A stretch of DNA of 64,000 bases from Siphonodentalium dalli (lineage: Eukaryota > Mollusca > Scaphopoda > Gadilida > Siphonodentaliidae), in contig CP136061.1 of the NCBI GenBank assembly GCA_032622095.1, positions 214,304,373 to 214,368,372 on the forward strand, given 5' to 3'. Position numbers and translations under genes: made by a program. Shown here one piece after another: positions 44,549 to 56,233 of the stretch. Below the pieces are notes generated by a model. That model was given only the letters and a program-made list of their open reading frames with translations. It ran no database searches and was not told the origin of the DNA. Position 1 is the stretch's first letter. The number at the start of each line of letters is the position of its first letter.

Positions 44549-46526
44549 CGAACCATACCTTTTTTAAACAAAATTTGAAAGGCCGACAAAAGCCAATGCC
44601 CAGCTACAATATTCCGCCATTGTTTGGACACTAGGGCATTTCAAACTAGGGAAAACACATTTTTTACATGCCATGGGTATTATATTTCTTGAATTTGTAA
44701 AAAAAATTTAAACATAAATTGACAATGTTGTCCAAATCTATCACCACATACTCAACTTGGTGCAGAAGCACACAAAACTGAAATATGGAAGCTTATTCTC
44801 ACAATGCATCGAGCATTTCGTCACTTTATGGAGATTTGCTGATCGAACTGTTGACATTTGGTTGAAGCTGGGTTCATCAAGCACCTCGTGGATCCGGAGC
44901 TGTGTCCGAAGAAAAACAGTTAATAAAAATAATAATGCCCACAAAACAAACCTATATGGAGTCTCCACTCGTGACCGCAACGTGGTGTACTCAATATTTG
45001 CCCGCAGCGGGGATTATATGATGAACAGCGTGACGATGGCGATCAAAATCAACCATACATAAAGCGATATCGAGATTATCGACTGGGGGAAACATTCATT
45101 TTCAATCCCATGTTGGAAACAAGAATTGTTTTTTATTCCTTATTATTTGTTCGACCGCAACCCACTTCCGTTCCGGCATCGAAGTGTAAGTAAAGGTTGT
45201 TCCACACCGGGCGCGAGCGAGCGATTATAACGGCCGTTTTCTAACGTCCGTAGCAGTTCAAAGCGCGCGATTTTTATGTTCACACCGCAAGCGACCGACT
45301 CGCTGACCACGAGGCGATTATAGCAGTGATTTTATGCTTCGTCGAATTGTCGCTTTGCTGCAAACCAGCGAGATAATTGGACGGCTCTAAAATAGGTGTT
45401 TATACGACCGTTATTTTTCTATTTGATGACGGCACACTGATTTGTCGCCGCGATAATGGAGGACTTTAGCGAGAGGCTAATAATCGAAGTACAACGCATG
45501 TGTGTCTGTATGATACATGTGTGTCTGTATGACTGTGTGTTCTGTATGACTGTATGTATGTATGCATGTATGCCATGTGTGTCTGTATGACTGTATGTCT
45601 CTATGACCAAATAATTAAACCATTTATTTTTGTTATTTTTCGTGACTGAAATTCCACCTTAGATTACTATATTCAGTTTATTCCTTGTAAAGAACTAAAA
45701 TCATGGACCGTATAATCTGCTCCATTGGCTGGTGAATTATATTTTGGTATAATCAGGGGAAATGATAAAGAATATAACGAGGCTAGTTCATTCCAAAAGA
45801 CGTTGTGGTAAACATGAGACAATGCATTCATCAACTAATAATAATTGCGTATTACCGGATGGGAGCACTATTATAACTAATGTGTAGAAACGATTACACA
45901 TCAAATGTGTAAACCCGGTTAATACACATAGCAATGTGTAGTTTTACATACAAATACATTGACCAAGTGCCGTTCTACACATAATGTGTACATTTTATTA
46001 CACACACTTGTGTAAGAATGTAGATCGTGCGCATTGCGTGCCTTCAGTTTCATAGTCTGCTACATGACGACGATATTGTTTGAGTATATGTTTTGGAATA
46101 CAATTTACTACTGTCTCAATACCCATGTAATTTTGAGTGACGAGAATAAACAAATTGTAGACAAGGAATGTAAGTTCAGAATTCCGAATTGTGAGTATTG
46201 TATCAATGATATATGAGGATATATTTGTTAAAACTTTCATGAAGAATAAGTTTATTGTTAACCTCCTCAATTTAGGAGAGCATATATACAAATGACAATT
46301 ATATACAAGTTACATAAATATGCATGCAAATGTTATACTAGTCACAATATTAATATAACAGTGTATATGCCATGTCACACGCATGCGGCCAGGTCTGATA
46401 TTTTCAAAGTCCATGTGTTAAGGAGGTCGGTGATAATCTAATATAGAAATGCCGGTTTTCAACAAACAAACAAACAAAACAAAACAAATAAAATAAAAAA
46501 TAAAATAAAAAACAAAAAACCTGATT
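44549..46526. other. noncoding; microsatellite and ACACATTGTGTA-type repeats
   Basis: A TGTCTGTATGAC microsatellite lies at 45490-45605. At 45880-46020, inverted ACACAT/ATGTGTA words recur several times, as in some small MITEs. No gene. Confidence 0.4.
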
Positions 46527-46800
46527 AGTAATACCACATGCGTGTGATTTAGCGAAATAAAATTTCCAAATAAAATATTTATTGTAGATCAAAGTTGAGT
46601 ATTGGAACTTTCGAATGTGAGTCGTCATATTAACTTGTCGAGTGAAAGTTGACGAGCGTTTCTGGAAATAAATTAGCAATATCACATGCGTGTGATCGAG
46701 CGAAATAAAACTTCCAAATAAAATATTAACTGGATATCAAAGTTGAGTATAAGAATTTGAGAATGTGTTTCGTCATACCGCCGTATCGAGTGAAATTAGA
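46527..46800. repeat. tandem pair of about 155 bp
   Basis: Two diverged units share CACATGCGTGTGAT, GCGAAATAAAA, TCCAAATAAAATATT and ATCAAAGTTGAGTAT. The left border of the segmental duplication (46745) falls inside the second unit. Confidence 0.75.
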
Positions 46801-47081
46801 CAAAGATTTCAGAAAGTAGCATGAAAGTGGCCCATTTAAGACATACGTCAGGTATAATGTGAATGTGCGTGTATGATGGATACTATGTAACATGCAAATG
46901 GCCCCTCTGAATGAAAACAGTTTTGATGTTACAATAGGCGTGTTGCCGATTGCTGGTGATCGTGCATTAATTATCTTTGAACTCTCGACCACAATGTCCG
47001 TGTATATATATATATAGAGGTTTCTTGTGGGGAATCATTATGGCAAAAACATATTATTTATAGATAGCTTCGAATTGTCCA

Positions 47082-50000
47082 TCAGCCGAGACCATCGGGT
47101 GTATATCGTAGAACGTTGACAGCCTTGCTCGCATGCAGAAGGAATGTTGCGGTCGACTCGACGATGAAATCCAGAGGAAAATCCGATATATTTAATATGA
47201 TACATCTTGACCCTAAAAGCATGGCACACAAGTCGTCAACGGTAAGCGATGCCATGAACATGTATGTTGGAATTCCGAATCTGTTCGTTATGAAATCCCA
47301 GTATATGTTTCGTGCATGAATCAATGTGTCCGATTGACACGAGAACATGATATGCGTTATCTCACTGTTGAAGCGAACAGAGCAAAGGTTACAGAGAGTA
47401 TTGTTGTTGAATGCTGTCCTATTCAGCAACCGGCACAAGTTGACATATTTGGATGATAAATGTGCTTGGGTGTGCACTCGAGTCCATATTGACCAACAGT
47501 CTAATGGATTATGGTGAACTTTTGATAAAACAATTAAATTTGGATCAGAATGTACAGCACAACGCCATGAGTTAATATAATAATTTTGCACAGCTGTTTT
47601 AGCAATCCTCTTCCACACTTCTTTTGCTGGGAACAGACCTTCATCGAGATATTCTAGGAGATAACATTTTAGATTGTATTTTGCGAGAATTTGAAATATA
47701 TCATGAACATAGCCGGAAGATGATCTTCTGAGCAGACGTTGCTGATGCGCTTTGAGTAGGAACAGTCTCAGAGGAGTTTGGTGGTGAAGTGGTAAATGAA
47801 TAAGGTTTCCAAGAAAGCATAATTTTCGGGTATGAATTTCCTGTTCAATGGGCATCAATCCAAGTAATCCAAGGGATAGTCTAGTGCTTGCCCTTTTCGG
47901 TAGTGACTGGATACTCTTGATACATGTTCGGAGTGATCTTTCCATTATCATGAGGCCAGAGGTATATTGCATGGGTTAGAGTTCGAATCCGTATAATGCT
48001 TTCGGCAGAACAACACATTTTAGGATCTGCCTCAGTGATACAGGAATCAGAGATGCAGTTAACTGTCTCTTCGCAATAGAGAAAAATGTTTTGCGCATTT
48101 TTAGAGAAACTAAGTGTCCATGGGATTTTCCTGTAGCGAATTTATCTTGTACAATTCCTAAGTGCGTGCTCTCTGTTTTCTCTGGTATTGTGTTCGGACC
48201 TAAATGCCATATTCTGTGAGCTTTAGAGTGACCACTTTTTGACTCATTAAACACAATAACGTTGCTCTTAGTGCAAGAGAAAGAAAATCGCCACCTGATG
48301 CTGTATTGATAACACATGTCGATTAAACTGTCGAGACCAATTTTAGAGAGGGATATAAGTGTTATATCGTCCACCGTAGTAGGTGCCGCGCATGAAATAT
48401 TATTTATGGAGAGTCCCATTCGTGTGGTCGTTAGGATTTCAAGAAGGTCATTTATGTACACTAAGTAGCAAAAAGGTGAGAGGATACCTCCTTACCTTGT
48501 TCCTTGGCTAATCACAAAGGAGTTTGACAGACATCCGTTATAACGAACTTGGCTTGTGATGTCACTGTATATGCACTGTAACATGCGAATGGCTTTTCTT
48601 GAAAAACCAAGGCGAAGAAACTTGAATAACAGTCCGGTGTGCCATACTTTGTCGAAAGCTTTTTTATAGTCTAAAAACGCAACATAAAGTTTGGAACTGT
48701 TTTCATGTGCGTACGATATGGCCTCTTGAAGGACGAAAGTTGTCATGTTACAGCCTATCCCAGATTGAAATCCATTCTGAAGGTCATGTGGGAATGCAGC
48801 CAATATGCAGTATGTCACTATCCACGAATCGTTTGAGAAGTATGGCTTCAAATATGTTGTATAACGCGGGTAGTAATGATATTGCTCGGTAACTGTCCGG
48901 GAGAGTTGCAGGTTTAGGTTCTCCCTTGTATAATGGCACGATAATACCCGCTTTTAACGTCTCTGGAATATATTCAAAATCAAGAAATGCGTTGAACAAT
49001 TTGCACAAGCATAATAACAAGAGATCCGTTCCATGTCGCACGTGTTCGTTGGTTATACCATCATGACCGCTTGCTTTACCAGATTTTAGTTTCCTTATAA
49101 CATTTTCAATTTCAGCCGAAGTTATGGGAATTCCAAACAAAGAACATGTATTGTGCCCGCTTTTCAAACATTCAGATACTTCCCTCTCTACATAGGCTTC
49201 AAATAACGTGTCTTCGTGTGCTGGAGAACTGTACAGGTCTTCAAAATATGCGGCCCAGCCAGAAAGAATGTCAGCATGGTTCCTACAGACCTGACCGCTG
49301 AATTCCATAGCAGAACAGATTGCCGGTGATGCTCCTTGTTGTGGTCGCAATGAACGCCAGAATAACTTATGGTTGTTTCGTGCATGTGACTCAAGTGTGT
49401 AGCTTAAGTTTCCTTGATACTTTCGAACTGCGTGCATATGTAACCGCCTAAAATCACGCTTTGCTTGCTTGTGATCCGCATACGTCCGTTTGCATGCGCT
49501 ACGTGGTTTGCCGTCTTCTGACCACGCACTATACATGGAAATTGAGTGTTTTTTTAGCTCATCTAGTTCGGAATTCCAATAGGGCTTTCTGTGTTGTCGT
49601 GTAGATCTAACTGGAACGGCAGACGATGCAGCTGCATGCAATGCGTCTACAATGTCGTCATATAAAAATACGATATCGTGCTTGGAATGGATCACGCGAT
49701 TACACAGATCAGCGCATCTCACATCCAAAATGTTTGTATACAAAAATGTGTCCATACGGCTCCACAAGTAAGCTATTTTTGTTTGTGTTGGCTGAATATT
49801 ATTAGAAATGTCCGGGAGTGTCATCTTGCATGTTACTGGCATATGATTCGAAGTATTGATTGCATTGTCAGACAGAATCCAGCTGTTTTTTATTAAGTCT
49901 CTATCACATGAAGACACCAAAATATGATCAATGAGAGAGGGCTTGTTTGTTAAACAGTATGGTATGTGAGAGTATTCATTACCGCCGCACGCGTTGCTTG

Positions 50001-50598
50001 CTGTTGTGGAAATCAGTTCACAATTATCCAAAAACTGAAGAAATAATTCAGAACGATCATTGAGATCAATGGGCGCAGTGTTTAACGACCCTTTCGGTAT
50101 GTGAGCGTTAAAGTCCCCCATTATGATCACACTTCCTTCTGTCGAGGCATCCACTAAAATAGTCATCTCCGTGATTTGTGTTAGGGGGTAGACTTGAATA
50201 ATTGTCAGAATGTGTTTGTCTATTATCAACTGGACACCAACGAATCTATTCTCGTCGATACTGATTGCTGTGCATTTATGTTGAAGGGAATTGTGAATAA
50301 GCAATCCAACACCGTCTCTTGTGAATTTTCCACCTGTTTTGGTTTTAATTACAGTTCCTGGCTTGGCTGTGTATATATATTTGTCACTTAAAGTATGTAA
50401 AAAATACAAGTTTTCTGAGTCTAGCCAGTGTTCTGATACGCCAACAATTTGATAGCTCTCACATTTAAGAATGTCAGATAAATATGAAGCGCTACCTTTT
50501 ATCCCTGTGGCATTCCACGTGAAAATTCCAAATTCAGAAATTGTAACCATGGATAGTATTTTAACGGGCGCGTTTGTGCCATGGGCGACAGTAGGCAC
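47082..50598 (-). pseudogene. LINE-2 ORF2: endonuclease/reverse transcriptase, broken
   Basis: Endonuclease motifs: FTWNATG, GVSEHWLDS, IIMGDFNAHI, SLIDHILVS and TSNHMPV, where the usual SDH is SNH. Reverse transcriptase: SGKASGHDGITNEHV, DSYRAISLLPALYN, AFLDYKKAFDKVWH, VISQGTR-stop-GGILSP and TTVDDITLIS (catalytic DD kept, usual YA replaced by TV). The C-terminal part has RKLCFLGNLIHLP and CNLC...THIMFSC. Breaks: a frameshift between 48784 and 48851, an in-frame TAA after VISQGTR (48492, probably from a Gln codon) and another TAA at 47976. No RNase H seen. In copy 2 of the duplication nearly all of it is deleted. Confidence 0.88.
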
Positions 50599-50642
50599 CT
50601 ATTGGCCAGAAACCAGTGTCTATTAATGGATAACTGTGGTCC

Positions 50643-53521
50643 TTAATTACATCGAGTTGTGCACAGACCATACCCGTGCGCGCACTTGTCATCAGTTTGA
50701 GGTAAGTCGGAACCATGCACACCGCGGTCAGTTAGGTATCTACTAATTGTATCTCTGTTGGTTCCGGGCACGATACCACCGACGTAGTAGCGCTGAATTT
50801 GTTTCAGCACATTATAGTCAGAATTGTGTGTTGCTTTATTGTGGGAATAATTGTCTTTCGTGCCATTTGCTTGTGATGTGGGTATCATCGTCGCATGACA
50901 TTGATCATTCATGATTACAGATTGGATTGTTCTGGGAGGTGTGTGAGAGTTATTTACATGCAAGCCTTGTGGTCGAACTTGTGTGTCAACAGTCGAAATT
51001 TTGGGTTGTTGATTTATAAATGCATTGTTCGTTGCATAACCCTGATCGTTCCTGAGTATAGTTGGTATAGGCATATAACACATCTGAAGACGATCCCACT
51101 CTGGCTCACTTCTTACATCTCTGGGTTGTGGAACATTCATTGCTTGACCGGGAATTGACTGTTGTTGTCGATGACACAACGCATTTTGCGACGAATAAAC
51201 CCTCGCACTCAGTATAGGACAACTCTGCATTCGAGGCGTTGTGGGTCTAGATGAAAAAACAGTATTTGTATGTGATGTTCCGATAGAATAAGAACGAGCT
51301 ATAGTATACATCGGAACGCCAGACGAGTCACACGGGTGTGGTGTAGATTCGCGAACAATCTGAGAAGACGTCTGTGGTGACACATGGTCAGTTACAATAA
51401 CTCTTGATGTAACTGTGTGAGAGAGATTTGCTGGTTGAATCTCTGTTACGGTAGGATAAGTTTCGTCGATTGTCGATATGCGCGGCTGGAAACTTGTGAC
51501 ATTTTGACTATCTGACACACTATTTAGGTCCCCGTTAGACGAGACCAACTTTTCGTTGGTATAACTTGTTAAATAAACTAAATTCACAGCCGATGTTGCT
51601 GGTTGATTGGGCGTGACTTCGATACGCTTGGGTAAGAGTTCTGTCGAAGAGACACCAGCCCGATAAGAGTTATACATATTATTTGCTGGCTCAGCTTGCT
51701 GCGACATATTCACTGGGCTGATAGGAGACACTTCCTTATTGGCGCTTGCAGATAATGTTCTGTTCGATTTTGAGCAGTTAGACACAAACACAACTGAATC
51801 ATTTACTGATTGGCGCTTTCCATCTGTTGGTGTAGCTTGTGCACGTTTTTGCGTTGCACGAATGCTTGGGGATTCAATAGCAGTCATTGAGGGATCATCT
51901 AAATGCAGCTGATCACAGGCTTTGGTAGTTTTATATACCTTTTTCATGAAAATTTTATCCTATCTTACTAATAAAGAGAACAGGTGAATAACTAGCTACG
52001 AAAGTAGCGAAATGTCCACTGTATACCTAAAATGCCATATTCGGCGCAAGTTCCGGTTTGGTAAAGGCATGTTATCATAAGAACATCTAGACCATAATGT
52101 ACTCGGGTACGAAAATAAAAGCGTGTTCAAATTGGATTGTTCCAACAGTTCCAGATATCTCCCCAATAAAACAATTGCCTTAGTCATACATTTAAGCAGA
52201 ACTTAAACAATAGGGTGTCTAGTATTTTATTTATTTATCAAAATGAAACCAAAAAATGCCAGTTGACAAACTGAATATTTTTAATGTAATCATGTCTAAT
52301 GTAACCAAATGCTGGACGCGAAATGTCTCCTTGCACCATACCAAACGCCCTTGAACTTCAGCAATAGTAGGGCCGCTGGGTTGTTTTGCGTACAAAATCC
52401 AAAACTCTGTCCAAGGCTGGAATAGCAGGTCGACAATCGAACAGACCTGGATCAATCAGATAGTCAATCGAGTAGACGCCTACAGCAGCAATTCCGGTAA
52501 CAGACGTACGTTTTCAACAATTTTATTTCTTCCAAAAACAGTTTTTCAGGAACAATGTGTGTACGGTGAATTAGGTAATATATATATTGGTGTATTGAAG
52601 TATATATTAGCATATATGCATATAGACAACTTACATGTGTGAGTTGTTAAAACAATGTTTTAAAATTTCGTGATTTCTGCTACAGAATTACTTATACACC
52701 TGTTCTCTTTATTAGTAAGATAGGATAACATTTTCATGAAAAAGGTATATAAAACTACCAAAGCCTGTGAGCTGATCCTGGATAAATGCACACATATCAC
52801 TGTATTTACTTGAAGTACACTCTGCATACATCTCAAAGGCACCGGCAAGGTTTTTTCCGACTTTGTCAGTATAGGCGGTCGACGTTTTGGACGTCTCTTT
52901 GCACTTTTTTGCCATCTGAGTCATTTTTACATCGAGAGTTTTCACTTTATTGTTTGATTTCGTCATTTTGTTTAGTTTGGAATTCATTTCTTTCTGAAAT
53001 GTCTCTAAATTGTCCTTTGTGCAGTTCAGATCATCAACAAGAAGTTTACATTTTGATTTCAAGTTCGAAATTCCAGTGCAACGTTCGTCGCTTACACGGT
53101 TAACGTCTAACTCAATCGTATGTTGCTTTTTTGACAAGCTTTCAACACTTTTGGTTAGCGAAGCCATAGACACTGTAACATCGGCAAATAGTTTCTGGTT
53201 GTTTGCCTTCAGAAGGGTCACGTCAGCCAGAACTTCTGATAGTTTGTCCTGAAGACACAAGGAGTTACACGCACATTTTGTTCCGGCAGCGGAATCACTT
53301 TCCACGTTTTGCTGCGAATTTGCAGACATATATTTTTGCCGCGTTGATGCCTTCGTTATTGATTCTCGTATCTCATCAAATGAACCACCCCGTATAAACT
53401 GTGTGAGTTCATAAATATCTCTAGCGAGTTTAGATGTAACTGGATTAGCAGGGTCCCGCTGCACACGACCCTTTAGTCTATAGTCACAAAGGTCACTACA
53501 CTGCCAAAAATATTTTCTCAA
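50643..53521 (-). pseudogene. LINE-2 ORF1, split by a DNA transposon
   Basis: Two frames, 53521-52770 and 51906-50643, join exactly in frame if the insert 51914-52769 and one 7-bp duplication are removed, giving 671 codons across the join IQDQL-HLDDPSM. The first part has KLARDIYELTQFIRGGS and then a long coiled coil (SKKQHTIELDVNRVSDE; NKMTKSNNKVKTLDVKM). The second is a Ser/Thr/Pro-rich linker of about 350 residues, ending in YYVGGIVPGTNRDTISRYL, which looks like the start of an RRM-like fold. The track's ATG at 53521 is not a proven start: the frame may have begun further upstream, now lost. The stop at 50643 comes soon after the RRM-like start, so the C-terminus may be cut short. Confidence 0.75.
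51914..52769. mobile_element. 856-bp TIR transposon with 7-bp target duplication
   Basis: Ends are inverted for about 75 bp starting CACAGGCTTTGGTAGTTTTA, with one or two mismatches. AGCTGAT flanks it at 51907-51913 and 52770-52776. It has no transposase-like frame. The superfamily is unclear: seven-base duplications with a CACAGG end do not fit the common groups. A second copy at 57505-58361 arose by the segmental duplication, not by transposition. Confidence 0.88.
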
Positions 53522-53525
53522 TTCA

Positions 53526-54030
53526 GGAAAAAAAATAATCTTGAAATGAGATATTATCTTGGGAGAATAGCTAGAAAAATAAGAAAAACATATTTTCTAG
53601 GTCAAGAACTGAAAGGATGGGAAAATTTCTTGTCTGAGAAAATTTATTTAAGAAAACACAGTAATCTTAGTAAGAAAATCCTAGTAAAATTCTTAGTATA
53701 GATTTTTTTTCTTAATGTAGGAAAGATTGTTTTTCTCACATAAGTTTATTTTTCTTGAAATAAGATAAGTTTAAGATACTGCGATTATCTTGGGAGAATA
53801 GCTAGAAATTTAAGAAAGCTATACAATTAATCTAGAACAAGAAATTATATTTTCTATAGTTAGAAATATCGTCAAGATATTTTTTCTTAAGTGATGCCAA
53901 TTTTTTCTAGAATGAGATTTTCTCAAGCAGGAAAATAAATCTAAGTAAGGAAAACAAGTTTTCTTAACTAGGAATATTTTCCCCAATTAGGAAAGATACA
54001 TTAGAAAACAATTCTTAATTAAGAAAAACA
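53526..54030. repeat. A-rich repeat with TCTTGGGAGAATAGCTAGAAA units
   Basis: The word occurs at 53557 and 53790, each after TTGAAATRAGAT; AAGAAAA/TTTTCTTA words recur throughout. It abuts the truncated 5' end of LINE-2. Also present at 59119-59625. Confidence 0.6.
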
Positions 54031-54154
54031 TTTAATTTTAAATTACTATATAATTTCAGTTGTGTTTTAAAATATACAATTGACATTTATTCTGAATATA
54101 AAAACTTCTTTGTAAATATCATTGTTAAATGTATAATAGAGACAATATGGGGGC

Positions 54155-54654
54155 TTAAAGGCACGGGAGGCCTTAGTTGTCGAAAATATTCATATTTGTT
54201 TCAATCACCGTAAACAGAAAAACATTAAAACGCATACAGTTTTGTTCATATATACCATGACCATCGCGTAAACAGCATGCTATCATAAAGACCTACTATA
54301 TTTACCTAAGCAGGAGCCTGATTGTGTTACAGAAGGCAGCACAGTGTTACTGGCTAATCACACACAAATCATATAAATGCTCTTTATTCGTTCCATATCA
54401 AAATTCAGCAACAATGAACGCTCTTTATGTTTACCATCATAATATAAACAAACACCAGGAAAGTACCTTTTTATGCTTTTGTTTACATAAGATTGGTCAA
54501 ACATATGACAATAACATACTGTTTATGCGATATTTCTTGTTTGTATACGGACAAAGTCTGTCTACATTTTAATATTCTTTCTGTTTGTGGCGGTTTTTGA
54601 CCGGTGGAAATATTTTCACAGCATACCCACCGCCAAGGCCTCCCGTACCTTTAA
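54155..54654. mobile_element. Kolobok-like MITE
   Basis: TTAA at 54155-54158 and 54651-54654. Ends AGGCACGGGAGGCCTTAG and, reversed, AGGTACGGGAGGCCTTGG. The best-preserved member of the family in the window. Open frames across it are by-products. Confidence 0.8.
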
Positions 54655-55324
54655 ACTTTAAATATACAATCAACAATTTCTCGTTACAGTTATGGGTTTC
54701 TAAAATTGCAAGTGGCCAAACAAGATACTGTGTACATTCGCGAAATGAAACTATACAAAGTACCTGTATCTTGTTCTGCCTCTTAAAATTGTATAAACCT
54801 ATATATGCAACAAAAAATATATTGATTGCTAATAATTACATCCCGACACATGATTTTCAATATATTTATAGAAAGAGTTACCTCAAATCTGTCGGTTGCA
54901 AAAAAAATATATAACAATTTCTGTTATTTGAGTATCCAGTTCAAACGATAGGAAAAAAAATCATCACACATGACAAAACAAGCACTGTATGTGCCTTAAT
55001 AAACATCGTAACCCTGTATTTTTAAATGCACATATTCTAGGACGGGTGATGTGTAATAAACACAGAAAGACACTTGTATTAATGGATTTGTTGATACGGC
55101 ACTTGTGCCATTGAGGAAAGATAGAACTCTAGGGTGTGCTGTTCATTCCGTCATTGTGCGCTAGCACTCGTGTCATATCAACAAACCCATAAACAAAATT
55201 GTGTAATTCTGTGTATATACAGCATGGTTTCAATAGCTGTTTCATGAATCATGCAGATTGCAGGTTTACTGTTCAGGTACTAGCCCAAGTCTGTTCGGTA
55301 TGCAACAGCTTGAGATATCGAATA
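54655..55324. other. noncoding, nothing recognised
   Basis: AT-rich; part of the duplicated segment (second copy 60248-60917). Confidence 0.4.
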
Positions 55325-55538
55325 CAGTAATGCCCCCGAGTATAATCGACTCCTTAAACACAGTAGAATTATGGGTAACTTTTCAGGATTTAGTCGGAAA
55401 TATGGCTTGTTGCCATTTATCGGAAAGCTCTCTGAGAGCTTTCCGATGAATGGCAACAAGCCATATTTCCGACTAAATCCTGAAAAGTTACCCATAATTC
55501 TGCTGTGGTTAAGGAGTTGATTACTTAGAGAATTACTG
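55325..55538. mobile_element. mariner-type palindromic MITE, young copy
   Basis: A 214-bp palindrome whose inner arms (GGTAACTTTTCAGGATTTAG onward, about 70 bp) are essentially perfect around 55438. Ends CAGTAATGCCC and, reversed, CAGTAATTCTC. TA at 55323; CA on the right, so the duplication may have decayed. Diverged relative at 17536. Confidence 0.75.
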
Positions 55539-55793
55539 CAGTTGAAACTGTTTTGGATCGAGTCCTGTCCGGCTACTCTTCTATAACCTCTCAATCGCAA
55601 CGGTGTTGAGTGTTTTGCTTATCGCTCACTATTTACTGCTGTATATAAACAAACGATTGACTCACACAAAGTGTGTTTTGTGGATAATAACGCATTAATA
55701 TGAACATTATCCTATACTATTAGTATATTCTTGGGAAACTTTTTGTAAATGTTATTTATAAATTATAACCTATAACGAAGGCCATCCATTCCT

Positions 55794-56189
55794 TTAAGTT
55801 CCAAAGATATAAGGAGAATCACTGCATTTTGAGTATAAGAATTTGAGAATGTGTTTCGTCATACCGCCGTATCGAGTGAAATTAGACAAAGATTTCAGAA
55901 AGTAGCATGAAAGTGGCCCATTTAAGACATACGTCAGGTATAATGTGAATGTGCGTGTATGATGGATACTATGTAACATGCAAATGGCCCCTCTGAATGA
56001 AAACAGTTTGATGTTACAATATTCTGATACGCCAACAATTTGATAGCTCTCACATTTAAGAATGTCAGATAAATATGAAGCGCTACCTTTTATCCCTGTG
56101 GCATTCCACGTGAAAATTCCAAATTCAGAAATTGTAACCATGGATAGTATTTTAACGGGCGCGTTTGTGCCATGGGCGACAGTAGGCAC
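55794..56189 (-). pseudogene. LINE-2 ORF2 remnant in copy 2
   Basis: The first 55 or so codons of ORF2 (MPTVAHGTNAPVKILS to YQIVGVSE) are fused by the deletion to former 3' flank, which runs on to a chance stop. No catalytic site remains. Confidence 0.85.
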
Positions 56190-56233
56190 CTATTGGCCAG
56201 AAACCAGTGTCTATTAATGGATAACTGTGGTCC

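Larger units (their letters stand above)
47040..53525 (-). mobile_element. LINE-2: second non-LTR retrotransposon, minus strand
   Basis: It carries ORF1 (split) at 53521-50643 and, 44 bp on, ORF2 at 50598-47082. The 5' end is cut near 53525, where the ORF1 frame meets an unrelated A-rich repeat. The 3' end lies somewhere below 47082 and is not clear. Its endonuclease and reverse transcriptase differ from those of LINE-1, so it is another family. One frameshift and two in-frame stops make it inactive. Confidence 0.8.
46745..55830. repeat. segmental tandem duplication, copy 1 (9.09 kb)
   Basis: From GAGTATAAGAATTTGAG to AATCACTGCATTTT. The same sequence, less a 3.49-kb internal block (46937-50430), follows immediately as 55831-61423. 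I noticed only a handful of differences, mostly in homopolymers. The copies join head to tail with at most 2-bp overlap. Confidence 0.95.

Noticed and set aside
55258-55600. Frames on both strands at the young MITE
   Set aside because: Produced by the near-perfect palindrome; repeated unchanged at 60851-61193 through the duplication.
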